Assembly (NCBI RefSeq): GCF_039528515.1
Contig: NZ_BAAALT010000009.1
Location: 62,001-126,000, forward strand
Length of the DNA: 64,000 bases
Source of the DNA: Luedemannella flava
GTDB lineage: Bacteria > Actinomycetota > Actinomycetes > Mycobacteriales > Micromonosporaceae
Direction of reading: 5' to 3'
This document shows positions 1 to 9,172 of the stretch, in pieces. The notes under the pieces were generated by a model. The model was not told where the DNA came from. It was given only the letters and a program-made list of their open reading frames with translations, and did not search any database. Each line of letters begins with the position of its first letter. Position 1 is the stretch's first letter. A program made the position numbers and the translations under genes.

Positions 1-1
1 C

Positions 2-385
2 GGTCGGGTCGACGTGCTGTGCGACGTGGCGGCGCAGATCGGCCTGGTCACGGCCGTCAGTTCGGTGATGCTGGCGCAACGCGGCGACACGCCCCTGTGG
101 CTCGTGGCGCTGTTCGCGGGCAGCTGGATGGTCAACCTGATCACGTCGGTGATGCAGTCGGGCCCCGCCGCCGCGAGCATGGTGACGTCCCGGTCGCTGC
201 CGGTGCGCCTGGTCAAGCTCGTCCGCGACTACGGCGCGGTCATCACGCTGTTCGCACTGGTGCTCATCTTCGTTCCGAAGTGGACCGTCATCCCGGTCAT
301 CTTCTTCACGGCGGTGAACACGCTGTTCCTCTTCGCGAGCATCGTGTTCAGCGCGCGCGCCGCCCTGCGGGCCGCGCCGCGCTGA
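2..385 (+). CDS. CDP-alcohol phosphatidyltransferase-like protein, C-terminal part (5' truncated)
   Basis: The frame is open from the window edge, so only about 127 residues of the C-terminus are seen. A D-x3-D pair (DVLCD) lies at the very start, as in the CDP-alcohol phosphotransferase signature. It is followed by hydrophobic stretches, LVTAVSSVMLA and AVITLFALVLIFV, which suit a multi-pass membrane enzyme that joins an alcohol to a CDP-activated lipid. The rest of the signature lies outside the window, so the family call is an inference. The gene converges on the glycosyltransferase gene on the other strand and overlaps its 3' end by 38 bp. Confidence 0.45.
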   Translation, partial: GRVDVLCDVAAQIGLVTAVSSVMLAQRGDTPLWLVALFAGSWMVNLITSVMQSGPAAASMVTSRSLPVRLVKLVRDYGAVITLFALVLIFVPKWTVIPVIFFTAVNTLFLFASIVFSARAALRAAPR

Positions 386-1583
386 CCTCGCGGTAGATCT
401 CCAGCAGCCGCCCCGTGACCACCTCGGGGTGGAACATCTCCAGGTACCGCTTGCGCGCCGCGTCGCCGAAAGAACCTGCCTGGGTACGGGCCACAGCGAA
501 CCCCTCCGCGAGGGCACCCGCCTCGGGGGCGACCACCCACCCGCCTACTCCGGGGAAGCAGAGCCCTGCTCTGCTTCCCTCAGGGAAGCGCCGCTGGTCG
601 GCGCCCACGAGGAACGGCACACCACCCACGTCCGTGCCCAGCACGGGACGCCCGTTGGCGAGCGCTTCGATGATCGCGGTCGGCAGCACGTCATGCCAGG
701 TCGGCACCGCCAGGAACACCGCCGCGGACCGGAGCTGGGCGCTCATCTCCTCGCGCGGCACGACGCCGAGGTAGGTCACGTCCGACCGCTCTGCGGCCGC
801 CGCCTCCGCCAGCGGGCGCAGCTCGCCGTCCCCGGCGATCCGCAGCTGTCCCAGCGCCCCGTCCGGGTGCCGGCGCCAGGCGTCCAGCAGCAGGCCGAGG
901 CCCTTCTCCGGGCTGAGCCGGGCGGCGTAGAGGAAGCCCTCCCCGGCCGTGGTCGGCGCCGGTCCCGGGTCGGGGATCGCGTTGGGCTTGACCGAGATGT
1001 TCGCCTCGGGGATCCCGTACTCGATGAGGTGGTCTTTGATGGCGCTGGTCAGGGCGATGTAGCGGTCGACGGAGCGCCACGTGCCCCGGTGCGCGGCGAG
1101 CGCTGTCGCCATGGCCGCGCTCTGCGCCTTCGAGCCCCGGTAGCAGGAGTGGATCACGGCGGGCAGCCCGAACGCGCGCCCCTTGCAGTCGGTGCAGATG
1201 TGGCCGTCACGGAAGTACAGCCCGGAGGCGCACACCTGACGGTAGTTGTGCACGGTCTGGATCACCGGCACACCGTGCGCGTGCGCGGTGCGGATCACCC
1301 ACGGTGACAGCAGCGGGTACGGGTTGTGCAGGTGGAGCAGGTCGGGGCGCTCCCGTCGGATCAGGTCCGCCAGGTCGGCCTGGGCGCGGCGGTTGTAGAG
1401 CGGTGAGAGCGGCAGCAGCGCCTTGTCCAGCAGCGGCAGCGCGCCGATGCCGTCGGAGGCGCGCTGGAACGGCAGCACCTCGACGCCAGCCGCGCGGAGC
1501 TGGGAGATCTCGGCGTCGACGATGACGTTCTCGCCGGACGGGAGCGCCTCGCGGTAGCGGTTGTGCGCGATGACCACCTTCAC
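348..1583 (-). CDS. glycosyltransferase family 4 (GT4)
   Basis: A 411-residue GT-B fold enzyme. It opens with MKVVIAHNRYREALPSGENV, typical of the N-terminal Rossmann half of GT4 enzymes. Near residue 220 comes AARLSPEKGLGLLLDAW, the start of the donor-binding half, and then HDVLPTAIIEALANGRPVLG, which matches the E-x7-E region with Asp in place of the first Glu. GT4 enzymes are retaining and use nucleotide sugars. With the sugar transferase gene at 2651 and the LCP genes downstream, a role in an exported envelope glycan is likely. The acceptor is unknown. The start at 1583 is an ATG preceding a typical N-terminal strand. Confidence 0.85.
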   Translation of the reverse strand: MKVVIAHNRYREALPSGENVIVDAEISQLRAAGVEVLPFQRASDGIGALPLLDKALLPLSPLYNRRAQADLADLIRRERPDLLHLHNPYPLLSPWVIRTAHAHGVPVIQTVHNYRQVCASGLYFRDGHICTDCKGRAFGLPAVIHSCYRGSKAQSAAMATALAAHRGTWRSVDRYIALTSAIKDHLIEYGIPEANISVKPNAIPDPGPAPTTAGEGFLYAARLSPEKGLGLLLDAWRRHPDGALGQLRIAGDGELRPLAEAAAAERSDVTYLGVVPREEMSAQLRSAAVFLAVPTWHDVLPTAIIEALANGRPVLGTDVGGVPFLVGADQRRFPEGSRAGLCFPGVGGWVVAPEAGALAEGFAVARTQAGSFGDAARKRYLEMFHPEVVTGRLLEIYREVSAARPAGRRAR

Positions 1584-1609
1584 GGCCGTAACGTACCGCC
1601 CCGGCCGGG

Positions 1610-1615
1610 TACCGT
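1610..1615 (+). promoter_or_regulatory. -10 box (TACCGT) for a leaderless Fpg/Nei transcript
   Basis: TACCGT fits the actinobacterial TANNNT -10 pattern and ends 6 nt before the GTG start at 1622. The start codon would therefore be at or next to the transcription start. No Shine-Dalgarno sequence is seen. Confidence 0.5.
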
Positions 1616-1621
1616 GGTCGG

Positions 1622-2476
1622 GTGCCCGAGTTGCCGGAAGTCGAGGCGCTCGCCGCGGACCTCCGCGAGCGGGTCGTGGGACGGCGCGTGGAACGCGTCG
1701 ACATCGCGGCGATCAGCGCCCTGAAGACGTACGACCCGCCGCCCACCGCCCTGCACGGCCGCGAGATCACCGGCACGGGTCGCCACGGCAAGTTCCTTGA
1801 CCTGCAGTTTTCCGACCTGCACCTGGTTATCCACCTGTCGCGCGCGGGGTGGCTGCACTACCGCGACGCGCTGGGCGCCACGCCGCTCAAGCCCGGCAAG
1901 GGGCCGATCGCGCTGCGGGTGCGTTTCGACGACGGCAGCGGCTTCGACCTCACCGAGGCCGGCACCCAGAAGCGGCTCGCCGCCTACCTGGTGACGGACC
2001 CGCGCCTCGTGCCGGGCGTGTCCCGGCTCGGGCCCGACGCGCTCGGGGTCGACCTGGACGGCTTCGCCGCGGCGATCCGGGCGCAGCGGGGCCAGCTCAA
2101 GGGCGTGCTCACCGATCAGCAGGTCATCGCCGGCGTCGGCAACGCGTACTCCGATGAGATTCTGCACCGCGCGAAGCTGTCACCCTTCGCGATCAGCGCG
2201 CGGCTGACGGACGACCAGGTGGCCCGGCTGTACGAGGCGACGCGGACGGTCCTCGCCGGTGCCGTCGAGAAGGCTGTCGGCCAGCGTGCGGCCAGCCTGA
2301 AGGCGGAGAAGAAGGCCGGGCTCGTCGTGCACAACCGGACGGGCCTGCCCTGTCCGGTGTGTGGCGACCTGATCCGGGAGGTGTCTTTCGCCGATTCGAG
2401 CCTGCAGTACTGCCCCACCTGCCAGACGGGTGGAAAGCCGCTGGCCGACCGGCGACTTTCGCGCCTCGTGCGTTAA
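1622..2476 (+). CDS. Fpg/Nei family DNA glycosylase (formamidopyrimidine-DNA glycosylase)
   Basis: A 284-residue base-excision repair enzyme that removes oxidised purines and nicks the strand. The mature N-terminus PELPEVE supplies the catalytic Pro2 and Glu3. TGTGRHGKFL carries the conserved Lys of the beta-hairpin, and VIAGVGNAYSDEILH is the helix-two-turn-helix with the DNA-contacting Asn. The C-terminus has a complete zinc finger (CPVC then CPTC). The start is GTG at 1622, because the catalytic proline must be residue 2, and it sits 6 nt after a -10 box. Actinobacteria often carry several Fpg/Nei paralogues, so this need not be the main MutM. Confidence 0.9.
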   Translation: MPELPEVEALAADLRERVVGRRVERVDIAAISALKTYDPPPTALHGREITGTGRHGKFLDLQFSDLHLVIHLSRAGWLHYRDALGATPLKPGKGPIALRVRFDDGSGFDLTEAGTQKRLAAYLVTDPRLVPGVSRLGPDALGVDLDGFAAAIRAQRGQLKGVLTDQQVIAGVGNAYSDEILHRAKLSPFAISARLTDDQVARLYEATRTVLAGAVEKAVGQRAASLKAEKKAGLVVHNRTGLPCPVCGDLIREVSFADSSLQYCPTCQTGGKPLADRRLSRLVR

Positions 2477-2650
2477 GCAGTCGACTGTCCGCTGAGCGCA
2501 TGACGCTCGACACGGCGCGGGCAGGGAGATTACTGTCGGCCAGTCGGCGGCTGAACGTTCTCACCGCCGTGGCAAACTGGGTGAGCTGTGACAGTTCCGG
2601 TGTCGCGGTTGGCGCGGCCGCCCGAGCGGATGAAGGTCGGTTGATCCGGC

Positions 2651-4213
2651 GTGGCATGGGAGGACAAACCCGAGGTGACAACGAGCCTCCGGCCTTCCAC
2701 CACGGAGGGGGTTCATCGACGTGGCCGCCACCGGGCTCGGATCCCGGAAAGCATCGAGATCATCCCGAATCACAACGGCGTGCCCCGGTCCGGCCTGTTC
2801 AAGGCGAAGCGGGCGTCGACCTGGCACCGGCCGTACCGGCTGGGTCTGCTGGTCCTCGACTACGGCGCGGCGGCGCTCGCCAGCTTCACCGCCAGCGGCT
2901 ATGTGAAGTCCAACGCGGGCTTCGACAGCGAGGCCCTGCTCTCCCTCGTGGAGTACCTCTACCTCCCGCTCGCCTGGCTGGTCGTCCTCTGGGGGCACGG
3001 CGCCTACGACCGGCGCTACCTGGGCGTCGGCACGGACGAGTTCAAGCGGGTGTTCCGGACCTTCGTCACCATGACCGCCCTGGTGGCGTTCGTCGCGTTC
3101 TCCAGCAAGGCCGAGCTGTCCCGGGTCACCGTCGGCATCGCCATGGTGTCGGGCCTCGTCTACATGCTCATCGGCCGGTACCTTGCCCGCCGGTTCCTCA
3201 TCCTCGCCCGCGGTCGCGGGCGCGCCCGCAACAGGTTGCTGCTGGTCGGGACGCTGCCCGAGGCGCTGGAGGTGTACACCGCGGTCAGCCGGGCGCCCGG
3301 CGCCGGCATGATGCCGATCGGCATCCGCCTCACCGAGGGGTACGTGAACACGCGCGGCATGGCGACACCCGTGCCCGTGTTCGTCGGTCGCGAGGTGATG
3401 AGCCTCGTCCGGGAGCTGGGCGCGGACACGATCGCGGTCTGCGGCTCGGCCAGCAACGAGCCCGGCGAGCTGCGCCGGCTCGCCTGGCAGCTCGAGGGCA
3501 CCGGCATCGACCTGGTCGTGGCACCGCAGCTGACCGACATCGCCGGCCCGCGCGTGCACATCCGTCCGGTCGAGGGCCTGCCGCTGCTGCACGTCGAGGA
3601 GCCCACCCTCGCGGGCCTCGCGTGGCTGTTCAAGAACTTCATGGACCGGCTCATGTCGGCCCTGCTCCTGGCGATCATCTCGCCGCTACTCCTGATCATC
3701 GCCATTCTGATCAAGCTGTCCGACCGGGGGCCGGTCTTCTTCCGGCAGTCCCGGGTGGGTCGGGAGGGCAAGACCTTCCGGGTCTGGAAGTTCAGGACCA
3801 TGTACACCGATGCTGAGGAGCGCCTCGCACACCTCGTCGAACAGAACGAGACCGACGGCCTCCTTTTCAAGATCCGTAACGATCCCCGGATCACGCCGGT
3901 CGGGCGCTTCCTGCGCGCCAGCTCGCTCGACGAGCTGCCCCAGCTGATCAACGTGCTGCGCGGCGACATGTCCCTCGTCGGCCCGCGCCCGCTGCCCGCC
4001 GACGACGGCGACTTCCTCGGCGACGTCCGCCGCCGCCTGCTCGTCCGCCCCGGCATGACCGGGCTGTGGCAGGTCTCCGGGCGCTCGGAGCTCTCCTGGG
4101 ACGACGCGGTCCGCCTGGACCTCTACTACGTCGACAACTGGTCGCTCGCCTTCGACCTGCTGATCCTCTGGCGCACGATCGGCGTGGTCCTGGCCCGCAA
4201 GGGCGCCTACTAA
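2651..4213 (+). CDS. exopolysaccharide-type polyprenyl-phosphate sugar transferase
   Basis: About 520 residues. The N-terminal two thirds hold several transmembrane segments (such as LGLLVLDYGAAALASF and VEYLYLPLAWLVVLW) and a nucleotide-binding-like domain (RNRLLLVGTLPEALEVY). The C-terminal part, from about residue 325, is a bacterial sugar transferase domain with a membrane helix, KFRTMYTDAEERL, DELPQLINVLRGDMSLVGPRP and RPGMTGLWQVSGRSELSWDD. Such enzymes (WbaP/GumD type) transfer a sugar-1-phosphate to undecaprenyl phosphate and start glycan assembly at the inner membrane. The start is uncertain: GTG 2651 gives the longest frame, and GTG 2675 is another choice. Confidence 0.9.
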   Translation: MAWEDKPEVTTSLRPSTTEGVHRRGRHRARIPESIEIIPNHNGVPRSGLFKAKRASTWHRPYRLGLLVLDYGAAALASFTASGYVKSNAGFDSEALLSLVEYLYLPLAWLVVLWGHGAYDRRYLGVGTDEFKRVFRTFVTMTALVAFVAFSSKAELSRVTVGIAMVSGLVYMLIGRYLARRFLILARGRGRARNRLLLVGTLPEALEVYTAVSRAPGAGMMPIGIRLTEGYVNTRGMATPVPVFVGREVMSLVRELGADTIAVCGSASNEPGELRRLAWQLEGTGIDLVVAPQLTDIAGPRVHIRPVEGLPLLHVEEPTLAGLAWLFKNFMDRLMSALLLAIISPLLLIIAILIKLSDRGPVFFRQSRVGREGKTFRVWKFRTMYTDAEERLAHLVEQNETDGLLFKIRNDPRITPVGRFLRASSLDELPQLINVLRGDMSLVGPRPLPADDGDFLGDVRRRLLVRPGMTGLWQVSGRSELSWDDAVRLDLYYVDNWSLAFDLLILWRTIGVVLARKGAY

Positions 4214-4223
4214 CCCTCACCGC

Positions 4224-4370
4224 CGCCGGATGTGCACATGTGGCGACGTTGTCGCCTCGTCTACCCGCCAGGTGTGCACATTTGGCGGGGTCTGAGCGTC
4301 GGCGGTCCGCTAGATGTGAGCAGTTGGCGGGGTCGGGTGTCGGGCGCTCGCCAAATGTGCGCATGTGGCG
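4224..4370. repeat. 42-bp-period palindromic repeat array A (4 units)
   Basis: There are four copies of a degenerate 22-bp palindrome with half-site CGCCAGATGTG and its mirror. The ATG-equivalent cores lie at 4230, 4272, 4314 and 4355, so the spacing is 42, 42 and 41 bp. The units are separated by about 20 bp of less conserved sequence. The array starts just after the stop codon of the sugar transferase gene and lies about 370 bp before the response regulator gene. The same element forms a longer array at 16574-17055. No coding potential is inferred; 42 bp is a multiple of three, so several frames stay open by chance. Confidence 0.85.
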
Positions 4371-4748
4371 AGTTCGGGCGCGACCCCGGCCCGTGAAGGT
4401 TGCGCTTGCGGGCGTCGGGCACGCGGGGTGTCGGGCAACGCAGCCAAGATTGGTATCTCCTGTGCAGGCATGTGGCTGGGCTGCACTCCCGCACAGAAAA
4501 CGGTGATCTCGAGCGCCGCCGCCGGGCGATATGTCGCTTGTTGGCCCCCGGGGAATGCGCATCCGCACAGGATTCGCTGATCATGGACGGCCGGGAGTCG
4601 GCTGCGGGCGATTGAGCTGCACGTTCGCACCGCAGATCGCGATCTCCATCAACGGATCGTCACCGTCGCCGGCCGGCGCGGGTTGGCTACACAACCTCTT
4701 CACCTGGTGGGACGGGGTTCTCCATAGGCGCTCGTTAGAGTCCCGGAC
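4371..4748. other. gene-free region with degenerate second repeat and regulator promoter
   Basis: No gene is recognised here. Read on the minus strand, four short related stretches resemble GAGATCRCGRTYTTCTGTGCGG, seen as plus-strand anchors tatctc 4454, gatctc 4505, gatcat 4579 and gatctc 4641. Their spacing is irregular and the conservation weak. The right end holds the -10 box of the response regulator gene. Confidence 0.35.
4736..4741 (+). promoter_or_regulatory. -10 box (TAGAGT) for the response regulator gene
   Basis: TAGAGT lies 7 nt before ATG 4749, which implies a leaderless mRNA for the two-component operon. No purine-rich ribosome binding site is visible upstream. Confidence 0.5.
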
Positions 4749-5435
4749 ATGAACGAGCGACGGATCCTGGTGGTGGAGGACGAGCGGACCATCGCCGACG
4801 CGGTGGCCGCCCGCCTGCGGGCCGAGGGGTTCGCCGTCGAGCTGGCCCACGACGGGCCCAGCGCGGTGGCGCGTGCCGAGGCCGTCCAGCCGGACCTGGT
4901 CGTCCTCGACATCATGCTGCCCGGGTTCGACGGCCTGGAGGTGTGCCGCCGCATCCAGGCGACCCGCCCAGTACCGGTGCTCATGCTCACCGCCCGTGAC
5001 GACGAGACCGACCTGCTGGTGGGCCTGGCCGTCGGCGCGGACGACTACCTCACCAAGCCGTTCTCCATGCGGGAGCTGGCCGCCCGCGTACACGCCCTGC
5101 TCCGCCGCGTGCAACGCCACCCGGGGGCGTCCGCCGGGGGCGCCGACGCGGAGATCCGCGTCGGCGATCTGGAGATCAATCAAACCCAGCGGAGGGTACG
5201 CCGCGGCGGCGTCGAGGCCCATCTGACGCCGACCGAGTTCGACCTGTTGGTGCACCTCGCCAGCCGACCCCGGGCGGTGCTGCCCAGGGAGCGGCTGCTC
5301 GCGGACATCTGGGGCTGGGCTGACGCTTCGGGGACGCGTACGGTCGACAGCCACATCAAGGCGCTGCGCCGCAAGCTCGGCGCCGATGTGATCCGCACCG
5401 TGCACGGCGTCGGCTACGCCCTGGATCTCAGATGA
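4749..5435 (+). CDS. OmpR/PhoB-family response regulator
   Basis: 228 residues. The receiver domain (residues 1-120) has the acidic pair in VVEDERTI, the phospho-acceptor Asp in LVVLDIMLPGFDGLEV, the switch Thr in MLTARDDETD and the Lys in LTKPFSMRELAARV. The C-terminal winged helix (about 135-228) contains LTPTEFDLLVHLASRPRAVL and RTVDSHIKALRRKLG, typical DNA-binding elements of the PhoB class. It is followed after 30 bp by its probable partner kinase at 5466. Its signal and targets are unknown; the palindromic array A and the DUF4153 and ABC genes nearby are possible targets by position only. Confidence 0.93.
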   Translation: MNERRILVVEDERTIADAVAARLRAEGFAVELAHDGPSAVARAEAVQPDLVVLDIMLPGFDGLEVCRRIQATRPVPVLMLTARDDETDLLVGLAVGADDYLTKPFSMRELAARVHALLRRVQRHPGASAGGADAEIRVGDLEINQTQRRVRRGGVEAHLTPTEFDLLVHLASRPRAVLPRERLLADIWGWADASGTRTVDSHIKALRRKLGADVIRTVHGVGYALDLR

Positions 5436-5465
5436 CCGAGCGTAGCGAGGGCATCAGGTGGCTCT

Positions 5466-6575
5466 GTGACGACGTCGACGGGGACACGGTTTGTGCCGAA
5501 CTGGCTCGTGCGGCTGCTGGCGGCGTTGCCACGCCCGCTCGACCCGGTCCGCTCGATCAAGCTCAAGCTCGGGATCCTGCTGGTCAGCTCGGGTGCGGCC
5601 GGGCTGTCGTACTTCTGGCTGCAGTTCGGCGGGATTCCGCCGGTGACCTCGGCGATCGCCATCGGGCTCGCCCTGGCCACCTCCCAGGTGCTCGCGCACG
5701 GGATGACCCAACCGCTGCGCGACATGACGGCCGCCGCCCGGGCCATGGCGCGCGGCGACTACAGCCGGCGGGTGCGCGCCACCTCCCGCGACGAGGTCGG
5801 CGAGCTGGCCAAGGCGTTCAACCAGATGGCCGCCGACCTCGACACCGCCGACCGGCAGCGCCGCGAGATGATCGCGAACGTCTCGCACGAGCTGCGTACC
5901 CCCATCTCGGCCCTGCAGGCCGTGCTGGAGAACCTGGTCGACGGGGTGGCGGCCGCCGACCCGGCGACCCTGCGCACCGCGCTGGCCCAGACCGAGCGGC
6001 TCGGCCGCCTGGTCACGGAGCTGCTGGACCTGTCCCGCATCGACGCGGGCGCCCAGCCGCTCAAGCTCGCCGTCCTCGACGTGGCGCCGCTGCTGGCCGA
6101 CGTGGTCGCGGAGGCGGACGTCATGGCGTCCGCGTCCGGGCGGGACGTGCAGGTCGACGCGTTCACCCGGCACGACGCGGCGACGATCGTGGCCGACCGC
6201 GAGCGGCTGTGCCAGGTGCTGGTGAACCTGCTGGACAACGCCACCCGGCACAGCCCGGCGGGCGGCGTGGTCACGGTGACCGCCTACCGCACCGACGAGG
6301 GCGTCACGATCGACGTCTGCGACGAGGGTCCGGGCATCGCGCCCGCCGACCGGGCCCGCATCTTCGAGCGCTTCACCCGGGGTGAGCGGGCCACGGGCGG
6401 GGGTACGGGCCTCGGCCTGGCCATCGCCCGCTGGGCCATGGACCTGCACGGCGGCACGATCGCCGCCGTCGACCCGCCGGGCGGGCGCGGCTGCTGCGTC
6501 CGGCTCACCCTGCCCGACGGCGCGGGTACGCGCGCCGCCGGCGCGGACACCCGCACCGGCCACCCCACCGACTAG
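5466..6575 (+). CDS. sensor histidine kinase
   Basis: 369 residues. Two close membrane segments (LGILLVSSGAAGLSYFWLQF, then TSAIAIGLALATSQVLAHG) leave almost no extracellular loop, so it probably senses within the membrane. A HAMP linker (PLRDMTAAARAMARGDYSRR) leads to the HisKA motif NVSHELRTPISALQ with the phospho-accepting His. The HATPase domain shows the N box (LVNLLDNATRHSPAGG), G1 (VCDEGPGIAP) and G2 (GGGTGLGLAIA) boxes. GTG 5466 is used as start; the ATG overlapping the stop codon of the regulator is out of frame. It forms an operon with the response regulator at 4749. Confidence 0.92.
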   Translation: MTTSTGTRFVPNWLVRLLAALPRPLDPVRSIKLKLGILLVSSGAAGLSYFWLQFGGIPPVTSAIAIGLALATSQVLAHGMTQPLRDMTAAARAMARGDYSRRVRATSRDEVGELAKAFNQMAADLDTADRQRREMIANVSHELRTPISALQAVLENLVDGVAAADPATLRTALAQTERLGRLVTELLDLSRIDAGAQPLKLAVLDVAPLLADVVAEADVMASASGRDVQVDAFTRHDAATIVADRERLCQVLVNLLDNATRHSPAGGVVTVTAYRTDEGVTIDVCDEGPGIAPADRARIFERFTRGERATGGGTGLGLAIARWAMDLHGGTIAAVDPPGGRGCCVRLTLPDGAGTRAAGADTRTGHPTD

Positions 6576-6650
6576 CCACCCACGCGCACCACGGGACGGG
6601 CCGCCACGGCGGCCGTGCCGCGATGCCGCGTGCCCACCCCTGGAGTGATC

Positions 6651-8321
6651 ATGTCGATCGGTCAGCCTCTGCCCCATCCGGTTCCGGCACCGTCGCCCGT
6701 CGTGGTCGTCAACAGCGGGCCACTCGTCACCTGGTGGACCGGCAAGGTCGCGCCCGCCGGCCGGGTGCCCGCCGCCGCGACGGTCGCCGGCGTCGTTGCC
6801 GGCACCGCGGTGCCGATCGACCGGCCCGGCATCGGCTGGCTCGCCGCCGCATCGGCGTCGGCCGTCGCGGTGGCCCTGGCCGGCAGGGCCGCGCGCGCCG
6901 CGGCGTCTGCGAGCCGTGTCGAGGTGCCGGCGAGTCGCGCTGAGGTGCCTGCGAACACCGTCGAGACATCCGCGAGCGGCGCCCAGGCGTCCGCGAATCG
7001 CGCGGAGGCCTCCGCCCGCCGTGCCGAGGCGGTCTGGCGCTGGACGTTCGGGGCCGCCGCTGTTCTGCTCGTGGCCGTTGGCACCGTTCGGGCCGCCGAG
7101 TGGCTGTTCGTGTTGTGCCTGCTCGGTGCCGTTGTGTGCGGCGCGGTTGCCGTCGGCGGCGGGCGGAGCGTGGCCGGGCTCGTCGTGTCCGTGCTGTCGG
7201 TGCCGCTCGCGGCGTTGCGCGGCCTCGGTTGGTACAGCCGTAGCCTCGGCGCCCTATCCCGGGATGTTTCACGTGAACCCACCGACGGGACCACCGAACG
7301 GGCGCCGTCGCCGGTTCGCCTGCTGGCGTCCGTACTCCTGGGGGTTGTTCTTGTCGCTCTTTTCGGGGCGCTGCTCAGCAGCGCGGACGCCGCGTTCGCC
7401 GAGGTCGTGGGTCGGGCCCTGCCGTCGTTGGACGCCGGCCCGATCATGCGGTTCGGCCTCTTGCTCGTGGTGGGCACTCTGGGGACGGTAGGTGCCTGCT
7501 ACCTGAGGATGCGCCCGCTGGCGGTGGGCGAGGGGGCTACCGCCAGCGGGCGCCGCACGGTGCGGCTCGTCGAGTGGGCCGTGCCGGTGGCGCTGCTCGA
7601 CCTGCTGTTCGCGTCGTTCGTGGCCGTGCAGTTCGCGGTGCTCTTCGGCGGCAACGAGCACGTCCTGGCGACCGCGGACCTCACCTACGCCGACTACGCC
7701 CGCAGCGGGTTCTGGCAGCTGTTGTACGTGACCGTGCTCAGCCTCGGGGTGGTCGCCGTGGCAGCCCGCCTGGCGCCGAGGGACACCGCGCGGCACCGGC
7801 TCTGGCTGCGCCTGCTGGTCGGGGCGCTCGCCGCGTTGCTGCTGGTCGTCGTGGCCTCGGCGCTGACCCGGATGTGGACCTACGAGCAGGCGTACGGGTA
7901 CACCCGGCTGCGCGTGTGGGTGAGCGCCGTCGAGTTGCTGCTCGGCGTCGTGTTCGTGCTGGTGCTCGTCGCCGGGGTGCGGCTGCGGGCCCGGTGGATG
8001 CCGCGCGCGGTCGTCCTGGCCGGCGCGCTGACGTTGCTGGGGCTCGCCGCGCTGAACCCGGACGCGTTCATCGCCGAGCGCAACATCGCCCGCTGGCACG
8101 CGGACCACCCGCTCGACACGTACTACCTGGGCCAGCTCTCCGACGACGCGGTGCCGGCGCTGGCCACACTGCCCGAACCGCTGCGCGGGTGCGTCCTGGG
8201 CCGGTTGGCGACCGCCCGGCAGGACCGCGGCGCCAACCCGTGGGCCGGCTGGAACTACGGCCGGGCGCGGGCCGCGGACACGCTGGAGAACGCATCGACC
8301 TTCTTCGCCTGCCCGTCCTGA
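6651..8321 (+). CDS. DUF4153/DUF4173 family polytopic membrane protein
   Basis: About 556 residues with many hydrophobic segments and the arrangement usual for DUF4173 proteins, including the conserved C-terminal region around NPDAFIAERNIARW and DTYYLGQLSDDAVPAL. ATG 6651 is preferred because GGAG lies 5 nt upstream (GGAGTGATCATG). The molecular function of the family is not known. Between the first membrane segments, about residues 87-127, there is a run of six imperfect 7-residue repeats rich in Ala, Ser and Glu. The gene also contains a parS-like site. The gene order, kinase first and ABC exporter after, suggests an envelope-stress or transport role, which is only inference. Confidence 0.75.
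   Translation: MSIGQPLPHPVPAPSPVVVVNSGPLVTWWTGKVAPAGRVPAAATVAGVVAGTAVPIDRPGIGWLAAASASAVAVALAGRAARAAASASRVEVPASRAEVPANTVETSASGAQASANRAEASARRAEAVWRWTFGAAAVLLVAVGTVRAAEWLFVLCLLGAVVCGAVAVGGGRSVAGLVVSVLSVPLAALRGLGWYSRSLGALSRDVSREPTDGTTERAPSPVRLLASVLLGVVLVALFGALLSSADAAFAEVVGRALPSLDAGPIMRFGLLLVVGTLGTVGACYLRMRPLAVGEGATASGRRTVRLVEWAVPVALLDLLFASFVAVQFAVLFGGNEHVLATADLTYADYARSGFWQLLYVTVLSLGVVAVAARLAPRDTARHRLWLRLLVGALAALLLVVVASALTRMWTYEQAYGYTRLRVWVSAVELLLGVVFVLVLVAGVRLRARWMPRAVVLAGALTLLGLAALNPDAFIAERNIARWHADHPLDTYYLGQLSDDAVPALATLPEPLRGCVLGRLATARQDRGANPWAGWNYGRARAADTLENASTFFACPS
6909..7030 (+). repeat. six 21-bp in-frame repeats encoding A-S/N-x-x-E-x-x heptads
   Basis: Successive 21-bp units encode ASRVEVP, ASRAEVP, ANTVETS, ASGAQAS, ANRAEAS and ARRAEAV. 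The period is exact at DNA and protein level. This suggests expansion by slippage in a cytoplasmic or periplasmic linker of the DUF4153/4173 protein. Copy number is likely variable between strains. Confidence 0.7.
7266..7279. promoter_or_regulatory. parS-like ParB-binding site inside a coding region
   Basis: GTTTCACGTGAACC matches the actinobacterial parS core GTTTCACGTGAAAC at 13 of 14 positions, and the centre is perfectly palindromic. It is read as codons GTT TCA CGT GAA, four A/T-ending or rare codons in a row in a gene that otherwise strongly prefers G/C in third positions. That implies the DNA sequence itself is under constraint. ParB-parS sites mark the origin-proximal chromosome. Confidence 0.6.
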
Positions 8322-8362
8322 CGCGCGGGCGGTTTCGCCCCGGCACGCTAGATTCTGGAGAT

Positions 8363-9168
<806 letters not shown>

Positions 9169-9172
<4 letters not shown>

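Noticed and set aside
5432..6385. Kinase start at the ATG overlapping the regulator stop codon
   Set aside because: That ATG is in a different frame from the HAMP and HisKA motifs; the kinase frame starts at GTG 5466.
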